Virus record (IMG/VR): IMGVR_UViG_3300042564_004524
Coordinates: 29,343-93,342 of that record
Origin: a virus
Strand: one strand, 5' to 3'
Length of the DNA stretch: 64,000 nt
Part shown: piece after piece, positions 1-7,996 of the stretch
How the letters are laid out: each line of letters opens with the position of its first letter
Numbering within the stretch: position 1 is the stretch's first letter
Notes under the pieces: model-generated
Databases searched by the model: none
What the model saw: the letters and a program-made list of their open reading frames with translations, nothing else
What the model was told of the DNA's origin: nothing
Position numbers and translations under genes: made by a program

Positions 1-2
1 CA

Positions 3-2063
3 AAACAAAATGATATTGAAGTTACTGGTGAAGCTGTTTATAACAAAGATGGTGTTGAAGTATTTTATGCTGACAATCCAAGAGCTTGTATTAAATATAA
101 GGGTAGTATGCCATATAGTTGGTGTGTTGCTAGGTCAGATTCTTCAAACATGTTCTATACATACAGATTTAAACCATATGAACCAGCTTTTTATTTTGTT
201 AAGGATGTAAAAGCTACTGAAAAAGAATTGGCAGATATTGCTAAAACTGGTACTGTTAGTGGTGGTTTTAAAAATAGATATCATTTCTTTGTTATTCAAG
301 TACCTAAAAACCTTAACCCTGAAGATGACAACACCCCACAATACATAGTTACTTCAGCTAACAATGACGGGGATAATCAATTAAGTTGGAATCAAATTCT
401 AGAAATAAACCCAAAATTAGCTGCTATAAAAAATGTATTGATTCCTAAACCTTTTACACCACAAGAAAGGGCGCAACATGAAAGGTTTAAAAAGGGTATA
501 AATGATAATGAATTTAGGAAACTTAGTTACGAAGATAAGAAAGCTTATTTGGATATATACCCAACAATCGCTAAACCAATTACAACTAATCAATTTTTGA
601 TGTTACCAGACGATTTAAAGAATCTATATGTTTCATTTGGTATTGGATTAGACGATGAACAATTTGATAGTATTAAAAACAACCCTAAATTACTTAAGCG
701 TTATGTACAAATTAGTGATAGAAAGTTAGATGTTTATTTAAAAGCTGATAATTGGAATAGAACTAGTTATCGTATGATGTATACTGAATTGATAGTACTT
801 CCAGAGGAAAAAATATCAGAATACTTAAACACTTTAAATAAAAAAGAAATTGGTAGTTTTATTGCAAATAACGGTGTTGATAAATTAGAAATGCTAGAGA
901 AACTTGCTTCTGGTAAATTGGTTGGTAATTATTCTGATATTAAACCGATAATTGATGGTTTAAGAAAAAATAGTGGAATTAGATATAGAAGCAAATATAA
1001 TGAAGAAACAGATGTAATAGAACTGTTAAACGAAATGCTTCCAGATAGTGTATCTGTTGAATATGGTGAATATTCAAATGAAATTATGTTTGAACTTTCT
1101 TCCGAAATAAAATTTGGTTATGATTTAGAAGGTGTTTTATCCAGCTTATCACAAGATAGTTGGAGTTCATGGTACGACAGTTATTTTGATGGTTGGTCTG
1201 AAGGACTTAAAGAAGAATACGAAAACCAAATAGAATCAGTACTTAAAGACCAAAATTTAGTTAATGATTTAAGAAAAAATGGTATAAACCCAACACCAAA
1301 AATAGTAGAAGCGTTATTAGAAAAATTTAATGCGAGTGAAGAAATAAAAGAACACATTGATGAAGTTTATACTGAAGCTCAATCTGTTAGTGAAAATCGA
1401 ATATTTAGAGAGTTACATAATAAATTTACAAAGATAATAACTTACGAGAATAGTAATAGCGGTGGTTATTATGGTTCTAGTAGAAGAAATTTTACTGAGG
1501 TTACTATAAATATATCTAATTTTATTGGTGCTTTAATTTCAGATTCTGACATATTAACAAAAGATAAAACACAATTTGAAAGCGCTTTTGAATCATTATT
1601 AGAAGACTTATTAGAACAAGCCGATTTACCTACAACTCAAGAAGAGATAGACGAAGAAGTTAGAAATGGTGGTTTAGATATTGATAATGAAGCTATGAGT
1701 AACTACATAAAGGAAAAAATATATGAGATTATAGATGAAAAAATTTATGATAATGACGATGAATATAATGACGAAGAACGTGAAGAAATAAAAAAAACAA
1801 AATATGATATTCTTACAGCTTTTGAAAAAACACTTAAAGGGTTAGGTCATGATGAAAATACTAATGAAATAGAAAATGATTTAGTTCGTATTGTATTTGA
1901 TAGAAGTAAAATTAAAACCAATGGGTCGATTTATACCTCTGTTATTCATAAGAAAGATAATAGTACTTTTAATGGTTATATGTTTATTAATGACATCCCA
2001 TCTTATTTTAAAAACTACAAATTATTTGAAGAAATAAAAAAAATGAAAAATTTAATCAATTAA
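3..2063 (+). CDS. Large protein of unknown function, 5' end outside window
   Basis: The reading frame is open from the first bases of the window and ends at TAA 2061-2063, so at least 686 residues are present and the true start lies upstream. An internal ATG at 108 is not needed as a start because the upstream codons continue the same protein. The N-terminal part visible here carries a short Trp-Cys-rich block (PYSWCVARSDSSNMFYTYR) followed by FYFVKD. The rest is mostly charged and helical, with an acidic stretch near residues 540-600. I do not recognise the family. It is followed after about 70 bp by a new promoter, so it probably ends its own transcription unit. Confidence 0.85.
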   Translation, partial: KQNDIEVTGEAVYNKDGVEVFYADNPRACIKYKGSMPYSWCVARSDSSNMFYTYRFKPYEPAFYFVKDVKATEKELADIAKTGTVSGGFKNRYHFFVIQVPKNLNPEDDNTPQYIVTSANNDGDNQLSWNQILEINPKLAAIKNVLIPKPFTPQERAQHERFKKGINDNEFRKLSYEDKKAYLDIYPTIAKPITTNQFLMLPDDLKNLYVSFGIGLDDEQFDSIKNNPKLLKRYVQISDRKLDVYLKADNWNRTSYRMMYTELIVLPEEKISEYLNTLNKKEIGSFIANNGVDKLEMLEKLASGKLVGNYSDIKPIIDGLRKNSGIRYRSKYNEETDVIELLNEMLPDSVSVEYGEYSNEIMFELSSEIKFGYDLEGVLSSLSQDSWSSWYDSYFDGWSEGLKEEYENQIESVLKDQNLVNDLRKNGINPTPKIVEALLEKFNASEEIKEHIDEVYTEAQSVSENRIFRELHNKFTKIITYENSNSGGYYGSSRRNFTEVTINISNFIGALISDSDILTKDKTQFESAFESLLEDLLEQADLPTTQEEIDEEVRNGGLDIDNEAMSNYIKEKIYEIIDEKIYDNDDEYNDEEREEIKKTKYDILTAFEKTLKGLGHDENTNEIENDLVRIVFDRSKIKTNGSIYTSVIHKKDNSTFNGYMFINDIPSYFKNYKLFEEIKKMKNLIN

Positions 2064-2064
2064 A

Positions 2065-2096
2065 TTTGCAAGATTAAAAATTTACTCGTATATTTG
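2065..2096 (+). promoter_or_regulatory. Bacteroidota-type promoter
   Basis: TTTG at 2065-2068 lies 20 bp before TATATTTG at 2089-2096. This fits the -33/-7 layout of the Bacteroidota primary sigma factor and stands upstream of the gene at 2133. Confidence 0.75.
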
Positions 2097-2132
2097 CATC
2101 ATAATTAATATAAAACTTAAAATAAAAACAAG

Positions 2133-2471
2133 ATGAGTAAATTCGCAAACATGTTATCAGCTGATAGTTCAGCAACATTAGGAAACAGAGCAAAAAATTT
2201 AGCTGACTCAGCTGTGTTGGAAGTTGAATCTTTCATTGCTAACCTAAGAAAAGAAAAGTTACAATTGAACAGCAAGTTGAATGACTTGACTGACTTGGCT
2301 CCAGAGAACACTTACTCTCTTCGTCCAGGTTCTGCTGACTTCAATCCAGCTAAATGGGTTAGAGAGTTACACCAAACAAGAATGGATATCGCTTTAAAAG
2401 AGATTGAATTGGCTGAGGCTCAAGCAATCTATGACGAGTGGTTCGCAGAAACTCCAAAGGCTAAGAAATAA
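2133..2471 (+). CDS. Small helical protein of unknown function
   Basis: 112 residues, largely helical and charged, with heptad-like spacing around residues 30-60 (FIANLRKEKLQLNSKLNDL) that suggests a short coiled coil. No signal peptide or membrane segment. Codon choice is more varied than in most neighbours (CTT, CGT, TCC present), as often seen in strongly expressed phage genes; that reading is an inference. It follows a good promoter and overlaps the next gene by one base (TAATG), so the two are probably co-translated. Function unknown. Confidence 0.85.
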   Translation: MSKFANMLSADSSATLGNRAKNLADSAVLEVESFIANLRKEKLQLNSKLNDLTDLAPENTYSLRPGSADFNPAKWVRELHQTRMDIALKEIELAEAQAIYDEWFAETPKAKK

Positions 2472-2950
2472 TGAGCCTTCCAAAGGTTTACTTGGCGAAG
2501 TCTAACAGAGCAAACCCAGATGTGGTTTCTAGAGTTCGCCAAGCCCTTTCTAAATTCCCTATACAAATCGTAGAATATACTGGTGGACAATTTAGTCACG
2601 CACCAATGATGGAGTGTGAGCAGCTAGTTGTTGTTCCAGATTTAGAAGATGAGGGTGTTATTATCGGTAAAGGGTTATATGAACAAATTAGTAAATTTGG
2701 TAATGGTAAAGGGTTCGAATACCTTTTCGTTATTGCTGATGAAGGTTTGAACGTTAAAGACGTTGAAGGTTTGGACATTATTGATTATGATGATTATGTT
2801 TCATTCGCAGAGATTGAATTTGGTAGAGGTAACGGTGATAAATTCGTGAGTTGTTTTGAAGACATTTACGGTGTGACCGCTAAGGATTCATTATATCCGT
2901 CTCCAAAATCTGATTCAAATTACTATCATTTGATAGGTAGAAAAAAATAA
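2471..2950 (+). CDS. Rossmann-like protein, possibly deoxyribosyltransferase/TIR-like
   Basis: 159 residues. The opening KVYLAKSNRANPD followed by a helix, then VEYTGGQFSH and LVVVPD, recalls the alpha/beta folds of nucleoside 2-deoxyribosyltransferase-like and TIR-like proteins. I see no decisive catalytic motif, so this is a fold-level guess. It starts inside the stop codon of the preceding gene. Downstream is the promoter of the first RNA cluster, so it ends this operon. Confidence 0.75.
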   Translation: MSLPKVYLAKSNRANPDVVSRVRQALSKFPIQIVEYTGGQFSHAPMMECEQLVVVPDLEDEGVIIGKGLYEQISKFGNGKGFEYLFVIADEGLNVKDVEGLDIIDYDDYVSFAEIEFGRGNGDKFVSCFEDIYGVTAKDSLYPSPKSDSNYYHLIGRKK

Positions 2951-2971
2951 AAAAAAAAGTTACAAAAACAC

Positions 2972-3002
2972 TTGCAAGTTTCCATATTAGTTAGTACCTT
3001 TG
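2972..3002 (+). promoter_or_regulatory. Promoter of first RNA cluster
   Basis: TTG at 2972-2974 lies 20 bp before TACCTTTG at 2995-3002. Transcription should begin a few bases later, just before the folded RNA starting near 3014, so the promoter appears to drive non-coding RNA rather than a protein gene. Confidence 0.7.
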
Positions 3003-3013
3003 TAATATAAATC

Positions 3014-3337
3014 GAGAGGGTGTTTGAGAGTAGTAGCTATTAGGAAAGTCCCTCCTCTTTATCGAAAGATAAATGAAACTTTGTACTGGCGGTGGTATCA
3101 AACACAAAGACGTAAGTATTGGGGTTGTAAGACCCCAAGAATGGTACCGTAGCTCAGTTGGTAGAGCAATGGACTGAAAATCCATGTGTCACTGGTTCGA
3201 ATCCAGTCGGTACCACTACAGTAAGACGGTTAGCCTTACGTAAAGAACTTTAAGACACCATGGAAGGTTTTAAAGGGAAATGACGCTAACAGCTGAGGAA
3301 GTGCTAGAACTTCTGGGTTTGCAGTTCGGACCCTCTC
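3014..3337 (+). ncRNA. Structured RNA with RNase P-like blocks, tRNA-Phe inside
   Basis: The ends pair perfectly over 8 bp (GAGAGGGT at 3014-3021 with ACCCTCTC at 3330-3337), like a P1 closing helix, and the 5' end sits just downstream of a promoter. AGGAAAGTCC at 3042-3051 matches the conserved 5' block of bacterial RNase P RNA. ACAGTAA at 3219-3225, GGGAAATGAC near 3280 and TAGAAC near 3306 are weaker matches to other conserved blocks. A GAAA-capped hairpin lies near 3060-3075. A complete tRNA-Phe is embedded at 3143-3215. Calling it RNase P RNA is an inference; a processed tRNA precursor with long paired flanks is the alternative. Confidence 0.4.
3143..3215 (+). tRNA. tRNA-Phe (GAA)
   Basis: Full cloverleaf. 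The acceptor GGTACCG pairs with CGGTACC, and the D arm GCTC/GAGC is standard. The anticodon stem ATGGA/TCCAT encloses CTGAAAA, giving anticodon GAA. The T loop is TTCGAAT, and the discriminator is A3215. CCA is not encoded. It lies inside a longer RNA whose ends pair with each other. Confidence 0.95.
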
Positions 3338-3356
3338 CCAAAGAAAACACTGCAAT

Positions 3357-3382
3357 GGTACTATCATGGGAACGATAGTACC
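3357..3382 (+). other. 9-bp hairpin between RNAs
   Basis: GGTACTATC (3357-3365) pairs without mismatch with GATAGTACC (3374-3382) around an 8-base loop. There is no T tract, so it is more likely a processing or spacer element than a terminator. Confidence 0.6.
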
Positions 3383-3388
3383 AAAACA

Positions 3389-3464
3389 CGGGGATAGCAT
3401 AAGGGCGGCAGTTCCTTGCAGAACGTATACTAGTTGCCGAGGGGTTCGACTCCCTTCTCCCCGA
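3389..3464 (+). tRNA. tRNA-like RNA, anticodon arm abnormal
   Basis: CGGGGA at the 5' end pairs with TCCCCG at the 3' end, and a T arm (AGGGG/CCCTT around TTCGACT) is present, so this is tRNA-derived. Between them CGGCAG pairs with TTGCCG and encloses about 22 bases that hold a second hairpin, GTTC/GAAC. No 7-base loop with a U33 and an anticodon can be drawn, and the normal variable loop is missing. Isotype cannot be assigned. It may be a degenerate tRNA, or one of the set of anticodon-altered tRNAs seen elsewhere in this window. Confidence 0.55.
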
Positions 3465-3478
3465 CTAAATTATTAACT

Positions 3479-3652
3479 ATGGCTACATTAGCACAGAAAT
3501 CTAGACAATCTAGAGCGTTAGCAATGCTTGAAGCACAGCTAAAAAGTGGTGTAAAAACCCAAAAAGGAACTCGCGATGTTAAAATCGCTTTGACTGATGG
3601 CGACAGAAAGCGCATCAACAAAGAGATTAGTAACTTAAAAGCGAAAGCTTAA
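3479..3652 (+). CDS. Small basic protein of unknown function
   Basis: 57 residues starting MATLAQKSRQSRALAMLEAQ. The frame is open further upstream to 3434, but that part lies inside the preceding tRNA-like RNA, so ATG 3479 is the sensible start. The protein is Lys/Arg-rich with no membrane segment. It sits between two RNA elements and probably shares their transcript. Function unknown. Confidence 0.75.
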   Translation: MATLAQKSRQSRALAMLEAQLKSGVKTQKGTRDVKIALTDGDRKRINKEISNLKAKA

Positions 3653-3713
3653 AAAATAGGTAAAGAAAGATTATTTCAGCAATTTAAATCAAAGCTCTCT
3701 TAAAGCCGTGGTC

Positions 3714-3808
3714 GCAGGTTCGAATCCTGTCTAGTTTTTCCTAGGAAAAGCAAGTAGCTCAGTTGGATAGAGCACGTATGAAAAAATTAATCTTGTTACC
3801 TACATATG
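3714..3808 (+). other. tRNA halves in reversed order
   Basis: A T arm (GCAGG/CCTGT around TTCGAAT, 3714-3730) is followed by CTAGTTTTTCC, a 2-base TA loop, and GGAAAAGCAAG, then TA and a normal D arm (GCTC AGTTGGATA GAGC, 3757-3773). The two acceptor-like strands pair as an 11-bp hairpin with one mismatch. After the D arm, CGTATG (3775-3780) can pair with CATATG (3803-3808), which runs into the next tRNA-like gene. The order, 3' half then 5' half, is that of a permuted tRNA gene. The anticodon stem strands of the two halves do not match, so two broken tRNAs side by side is equally possible. Confidence 0.35.
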
Positions 3809-3881
3809 AGGATAGCTCAGTTGGTAGAGCGCTCGGTGGTTCGCTGCCGAGAGGTTGCAGGTTCGAGTCCTGCTCCTTGTA
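3806..3881 (+). tRNA. tRNA-like RNA with tetraloop in place of anticodon loop
   Basis: Acceptor ATGAGGA/TCCTTGT (two wobbles), D arm GCTC/GAGC, 5-base variable loop AGGTT and T arm GCAGG/CCTGC around TTCGAGT are all standard. The anticodon stem CTCGG/CCGAG encloses ten bases instead of seven (3837-3846). TGG and CTG at the ends of that segment can continue the stem and leave a TTCG tetraloop. TCG after a T33 would make it an Arg tRNA, but the loop length is wrong. It resembles 41981-42056 in this respect. Confidence 0.7.
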
Positions 3882-3917
3882 TAAAAAAAATTTTTAACTA
3901 TTATTTAACACAAAAAT

Positions 3918-3948
3918 TTTGTAGTTACAAAAATACTTCGTATATTTG
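3918..3948 (+). promoter_or_regulatory. Bacteroidota-type promoter
   Basis: TTTG at 3918-3921, 19 bp, TATATTTG at 3941-3948. It drives the coiled-coil gene at 3975 and the gene after it. Confidence 0.8.
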
Positions 3949-3974
3949 CATTGTAAAACATAAACAATAACAAA

Positions 3975-4694
3975 ATGAGTTTTTTTAAAAATTTAATCTT
4001 CGCTAAAGATGAAAATCCTAGTGAGGGTACTAGTACACCAGCACCAGTGAAACAACAAACAACAAGTAAGTTTCCTGATTCTGGTCAAGCAACAACTGTT
4101 GCAACACCTGTTTTTTCGTTTCCAAATTCTGAAACGACACCAACACCTACAACCTTTGTTTCTCAAGCAAATGTTTCTCACGAACACTTAGAGAAAGCTA
4201 TTGAGTTATATGAAAAGGGTTTTGATTCTTTAAACCAAAATGGTTTTGATTTCTACGAGTTTTTCCAATCAGTATCACAAGGTGGTATCGCAAACCCTCA
4301 AGTATATGCTATGGCTTATGCTATGGGAACAGCAATGGATAAAACTATTAACAAAGAGAAACTTACCTCACAAGCTGATTACTATATCGCTGAAATTACC
4401 AAAGTATACGATGAAAACGTTGCTAAAGGTCAAGGTAAAAAAGAAAGTTTATTGAGACAAAAAGAGTCTGAAAATCAAACATTAGCAAATGAGTTAACTA
4501 TGTTCCAACAACAATTGGAAGCGTTGCAAATTCAAATTGTTGATAGACAAAATAAACTTCAAGCTATCAATGGTAAATACCAACCACAATTGGATGAAGT
4601 TGATAGTAAATTAAATGCCAACACAATTGCCAAGAGTAAAATTGTTGAGGCTATTGAAATTGTAAAATCAGGAATTAACACAAACATTAAATAA
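3975..4694 (+). CDS. Coiled-coil protein of unknown function
   Basis: 239 residues. The first 65 or so are a low-complexity Pro/Thr/Ser-rich linker. Residues 100-120 contain an Ala/Met-rich helix (VYAMAYAMGTAMDK), and residues 150-215 form a long Gln/Glu/Leu coiled coil. There is no signal peptide. It is followed after one base by a two-helix membrane protein that also has coiled coils, so the two may form a complex. I do not recognise the family. It heads the cluster that leads into the ABC importer. Confidence 0.85.
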   Translation: MSFFKNLIFAKDENPSEGTSTPAPVKQQTTSKFPDSGQATTVATPVFSFPNSETTPTPTTFVSQANVSHEHLEKAIELYEKGFDSLNQNGFDFYEFFQSVSQGGIANPQVYAMAYAMGTAMDKTINKEKLTSQADYYIAEITKVYDENVAKGQGKKESLLRQKESENQTLANELTMFQQQLEALQIQIVDRQNKLQAINGKYQPQLDEVDSKLNANTIAKSKIVEAIEIVKSGINTNIK

Positions 4695-4695
4695 G

Positions 4696-5838
4696 ATGAG
4701 TTCACAAACACAATTTAAACAACCAACTACATTAAACGCAAATTTAATGGAGTTACCAATCCTTAAGCACTTTGACCAAAACCAAATTGCTACTAAGGTA
4801 GACACATTCCGTAAAGGTGAGAAAAATCTTTTCTGGTTCTTAAAATTAGGTGCTATAGGTGCGATAGTTTACGGTGGTTACAAAGCCTTATCGATTGTAT
4901 TACCACCAATGCTTGAAAAAATTGGTGCATTTTTAGGGTATGCCACTGTTGGTGTGCTGGCAGTTACATTGTTCGTTATGTTCCCAGTCATTGTAAAAGG
5001 TATTAGAGCACTAACAAGAGCTCTACACAAATCGATTATTCGATATGACCCTTTTGCACAATTGGAGATTGAGCGTCAAAAGATGATTGCCAACCAAACA
5101 ACTTTTAGAGTTGCTAAAGGAAACATTGCTCAGTTGAAAAACGACATGGAATTAGAATCAAGCAGAGCGCAAACAGAAGCTGAGGAAGGGCAAAAGTCAA
5201 TTCTTAGACTTCAAGCTAAAGCACAAAAAATCAAAACCAGAATGGACGAAATGGTTCAAAAAGGTGGTGTAGAAGCTAGAGGTGAAGATGAATATGTAAA
5301 CTTGGCGTCTGAATTTCAAAAAGTAAACGCTGAAGCATTGCGTGTTTCAAATAAATTAACGCAAGCTAAAGACTTCGTTCAAAAGTACGGTACACGTGCC
5401 AACATCATGAAGAAAATGGGTCAAAAGCTTACAATGGTTGAGACTGCTATGGAGATTAAAATCTCTGACTTTGATGCTACTGTAGAAATGCTTAAGAAAG
5501 ACTATGAATTTGGTCAAAAATCTAACGCTGCTACAACTGCCGCTAAAAATGCAATGGGCTTCACCAAAGGATGGGAATTCGATTATGCTCTTGACGTTGT
5601 AACATCAACGATTGCCGCTGATATCGCGATTACAGCTGGTAACTTGAAAGACATCGAAACTCTTACAACTAACTATACGTTAGACTCTGACGAGTTGTTT
5701 GCAAACTTGAATGCTGTTGCTGACAAAATCAAAGTTGGTGAAGATATTATTCCAAGTTCAAAACAATACAACAACCCTGAGTACGTTTTGTCATCAACTG
5801 ACAGACAAAAATCAGGTGGGTTTGGTGAGTTGTTCTAA
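4696..5838 (+). CDS. Membrane protein with long coiled coil, PspA/IM30-like shape
   Basis: 380 residues. Two hydrophobic helices (about residues 48-70 and 82-103) are followed by a soluble, mainly helical domain with a long charged coiled coil at about 135-260 and a second helical part to 340. This shape, and its place beside an ABC transporter with an OmpA-fused binding protein, recall bacterial clusters that combine PspA-like or TelA-like proteins with such transporters. I see no motif that proves either family. It is probably inner-membrane anchored with the coiled coil in the cytoplasm, and is co-transcribed with the gene at 3975. Confidence 0.8.
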   Translation: MSSQTQFKQPTTLNANLMELPILKHFDQNQIATKVDTFRKGEKNLFWFLKLGAIGAIVYGGYKALSIVLPPMLEKIGAFLGYATVGVLAVTLFVMFPVIVKGIRALTRALHKSIIRYDPFAQLEIERQKMIANQTTFRVAKGNIAQLKNDMELESSRAQTEAEEGQKSILRLQAKAQKIKTRMDEMVQKGGVEARGEDEYVNLASEFQKVNAEALRVSNKLTQAKDFVQKYGTRANIMKKMGQKLTMVETAMEIKISDFDATVEMLKKDYEFGQKSNAATTAAKNAMGFTKGWEFDYALDVVTSTIAADIAITAGNLKDIETLTTNYTLDSDELFANLNAVADKIKVGEDIIPSSKQYNNPEYVLSSTDRQKSGGFGELF

Positions 5839-5856
5839 TCAAAGATAAAAAAGAAC

Positions 5857-5996
5857 TGTTCGAGTACCTTTTGTTGACCATACATCCAAAAGTGAAGTGG
5901 TGGACAAAGATACTATAGGATTGGTGAGCCTAGATAAGTAAGTAACAAGTCAGAAGAGTCTTAGACCGTATGGGTAGTTCCTCTAACTGGCGAACA
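5857..5996 (+). ncRNA. Folded non-coding segment closed by TGTTCG/CGAACA
   Basis: TGTTCG at 5857-5862 pairs with CGAACA at 5991-5996 and brackets about 130 bases with several short complementary stretches and no coding frame. It lies between the membrane gene and the promoter of the binding-protein gene. Its character resembles the folded segments in the RNA clusters rather than a simple 3' end, and there is no terminator T tract. Function unknown; it may be a small RNA processed from the upstream transcript. Confidence 0.35.
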
Positions 5997-6025
5997 TTAA
6001 AAAAACGTTAAATAGAAAAAAAAGA

Positions 6026-6057
6026 TTTGGTACATTAAAAATATGTTTGTATATTTG
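6026..6057 (+). promoter_or_regulatory. Bacteroidota-type promoter
   Basis: TTTG at 6026-6029, 20 bp, TATATTTG at 6050-6057, upstream of the binding-protein gene at 6092. Confidence 0.8.
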
Positions 6058-6091
6058 TACCATAAAACAATAACATTAAAATTTAAACAAA

Positions 6092-7906
6092 ATGGGAAGA
6101 ATCCTTAAAATTCAAAAATTGACTACCTTTGCAGAAGGTGTAATTGTTGCTCTTGGAGCAGTATTGGTAATGGGTATCGTGTACTTCGTGTCACCAGGCC
6201 TACGTGTAGAAGTGTCTAAAACACTTGGTGGTTTAGAGCTTAATTCAGAAACCTTGAACAATGTAACAGCTGGTACTAAATTGCCGTTGCCATCTAGTAC
6301 TCCATCAAGTGAAGTTGTTTCAAAAGGTCTTATTAGAATTGCAGAGTATGCATGGAATGGTAACTCTGGTATGATTGTAGCTAACGGTGGACCACGAACA
6401 ACTGAGGGGTCGCTTATGGAAGCCGCAGGTGTAAACTTAGAAATTGTTCGTCAAGACATGGTTGGTGGTTTACGTGATATGCAAGTAAAATTCGTTGAAG
6501 AATTTGATGGTGGTGCCGCTTATCCTAAATCTGATAAATCAGCTGTTGCTGTATCTATCATGGGTGATGGTGTTCCATTCTATATTACAACTACACAAAA
6601 ATCGTTAGATGAAAAATTCGGTAAGGGTAAATACCACGTACAAGCGATTGCACAATATGGTTTATCATACGGTGAAGATAAGCTTATCGGGCCACAAATT
6701 TGGAAAGATAACCCTCAATCATTGAAAGGTGCTGTTATTTCTTCTGTAATCGGTGACGGTGACTGGGTTGTAGCTTGTAACTATGCGTTCGCTAACAAAA
6801 TTCCAGTAAATCCAGACCCAAAAACTTACGACCCTAATGCGATTAACTTCGTACCATCACCAAATGATGACTTTATTGAATCTGTAAAAGACTTGATTAA
6901 ATCTCAAACAGCTGGTTATACGGTTCCATTAAAAGAGGTTAAAGATGGTAAATTAACTGGTAAGACGGTTAACCGTAAGATTGATGGTGCTACTACGTGG
7001 ACTCCAGGTGATAAGATGGCTTTCGATGCGTTGACTGGTTTCACAGATGTTGTTTCAACAAAAGAGTTTGTGAATCAAATGGCTACTACGCTTGTAATTG
7101 TTAAAGAGTGGGCTGTACAACACGATAAAGAAGTTATCAATTTATTGAAACAAACTTATGTTGCTTCTAATCAAATCAAACAATACGATGAATGGGCTCG
7201 TAAAGCGGCTGAGTGTGTAGCTAAAACATACAACGCAGAAACTGCTGAATACTGGTATAATATGTTCAAAGGACAAAAAGGTACCAAAGCTGGTTTAGGT
7301 TACGATGTTGGTGGTACAAGAGTATTCAACTATGCTGATGCAATGCAATACAACGGTATCTCTGATGGTAACAACAGATACAAAGCAGTATATGACCAAG
7401 TTTCCGCTTATTTGACTGACTTGAACCCATGTGGTTTCAATGAAACTTGTCCTGAGGGTGTTATACCTTACGATGACGCGGTTAACTTATACTTCTTAAA
7501 ATCAATTAACATTGGTGATGCAGGTAAAACTGAAAAAATATCATATGCTGAAAACAAAACTAAAGTTTTAGCTAGTGGTCAATGGAACATCAACTTTGCA
7601 ACTGGTAGTTCAGCTATCCAAGGGTCTGAAAAAGACTTAGAAACGATATATAACTTGTTAGTGCAAGCTGAGGAAGCAAAACTTAAAGTTGTTGGTCACA
7701 CTGATAACGTAGGTAACTCAAATTCTAATATGGACTTGTCAAAAGGACGTGCTAACTCTGTAGTTGCATATTTAACAAGTAGAGGTATCTCTAAAGAACG
7801 TTTCCAATTGGTAGACGGAAAAGGTGATACACAACCTATCGGTGATAACAACACTGTATCAGGTAAAGCTAAAAATAGACGTGTAGAAATTACTCTATTA
7901 AAATAG
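6092..7906 (+). CDS. ABC importer substrate-binding protein fused to OmpA domain
   Basis: 604 residues. A single N-terminal membrane helix (about 15-35, after a charged start) anchors the protein. Residues 75-330 resemble the periplasmic binding proteins of nitrate/sulfonate-type importers. The last 110 residues are an OmpA-like peptidoglycan-binding domain: INFATGSSAI, then VVGHTDNVGNSNSN, LSKGRANSVVAYL and KNRRVEITL. Binding protein plus OmpA is a known but uncommon bacterial arrangement. A permease and an ATPase gene follow, so the three should form one uptake system with the binding protein tied to membrane and cell wall. The substrate cannot be told from sequence. Confidence 0.85.
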   Translation: MGRILKIQKLTTFAEGVIVALGAVLVMGIVYFVSPGLRVEVSKTLGGLELNSETLNNVTAGTKLPLPSSTPSSEVVSKGLIRIAEYAWNGNSGMIVANGGPRTTEGSLMEAAGVNLEIVRQDMVGGLRDMQVKFVEEFDGGAAYPKSDKSAVAVSIMGDGVPFYITTTQKSLDEKFGKGKYHVQAIAQYGLSYGEDKLIGPQIWKDNPQSLKGAVISSVIGDGDWVVACNYAFANKIPVNPDPKTYDPNAINFVPSPNDDFIESVKDLIKSQTAGYTVPLKEVKDGKLTGKTVNRKIDGATTWTPGDKMAFDALTGFTDVVSTKEFVNQMATTLVIVKEWAVQHDKEVINLLKQTYVASNQIKQYDEWARKAAECVAKTYNAETAEYWYNMFKGQKGTKAGLGYDVGGTRVFNYADAMQYNGISDGNNRYKAVYDQVSAYLTDLNPCGFNETCPEGVIPYDDAVNLYFLKSINIGDAGKTEKISYAENKTKVLASGQWNINFATGSSAIQGSEKDLETIYNLLVQAEEAKLKVVGHTDNVGNSNSNMDLSKGRANSVVAYLTSRGISKERFQLVDGKGDTQPIGDNNTVSGKAKNRRVEITLLK

Positions 7907-7928
7907 TGTTCGTGTTTTAATTAAAAAG

Positions 7929-7957
7929 TCCCTGATTAACATCAGGGATTTTTTTTT
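7929..7957 (+). terminator. Rho-independent terminator
   Basis: TCCCTGAT (7929-7936), loop TAAC, ATCAGGGA (7941-7948), then nine T. It closes the binding-protein transcript, and the next promoter starts immediately after. Confidence 0.9.
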
Positions 7958-7964
7958 ATTATTA

Positions 7965-7996
7965 TTTGGTAGTTTGAAAAATAAATAGTATTTTTG
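7965..7996 (+). promoter_or_regulatory. Bacteroidota-type promoter
   Basis: TTTG at 7965-7968, 20 bp, TATTTTTG at 7989-7996. It gives the permease and ATPase genes their own transcript, separate from the binding protein. Confidence 0.75.

Noticed and set aside
2950-3480. tmRNA in the first RNA cluster
   Set aside because: No tag-coding frame ending Ala-Leu-Ala-Ala and no tRNA-Ala-like acceptor with G3-U70 could be found.
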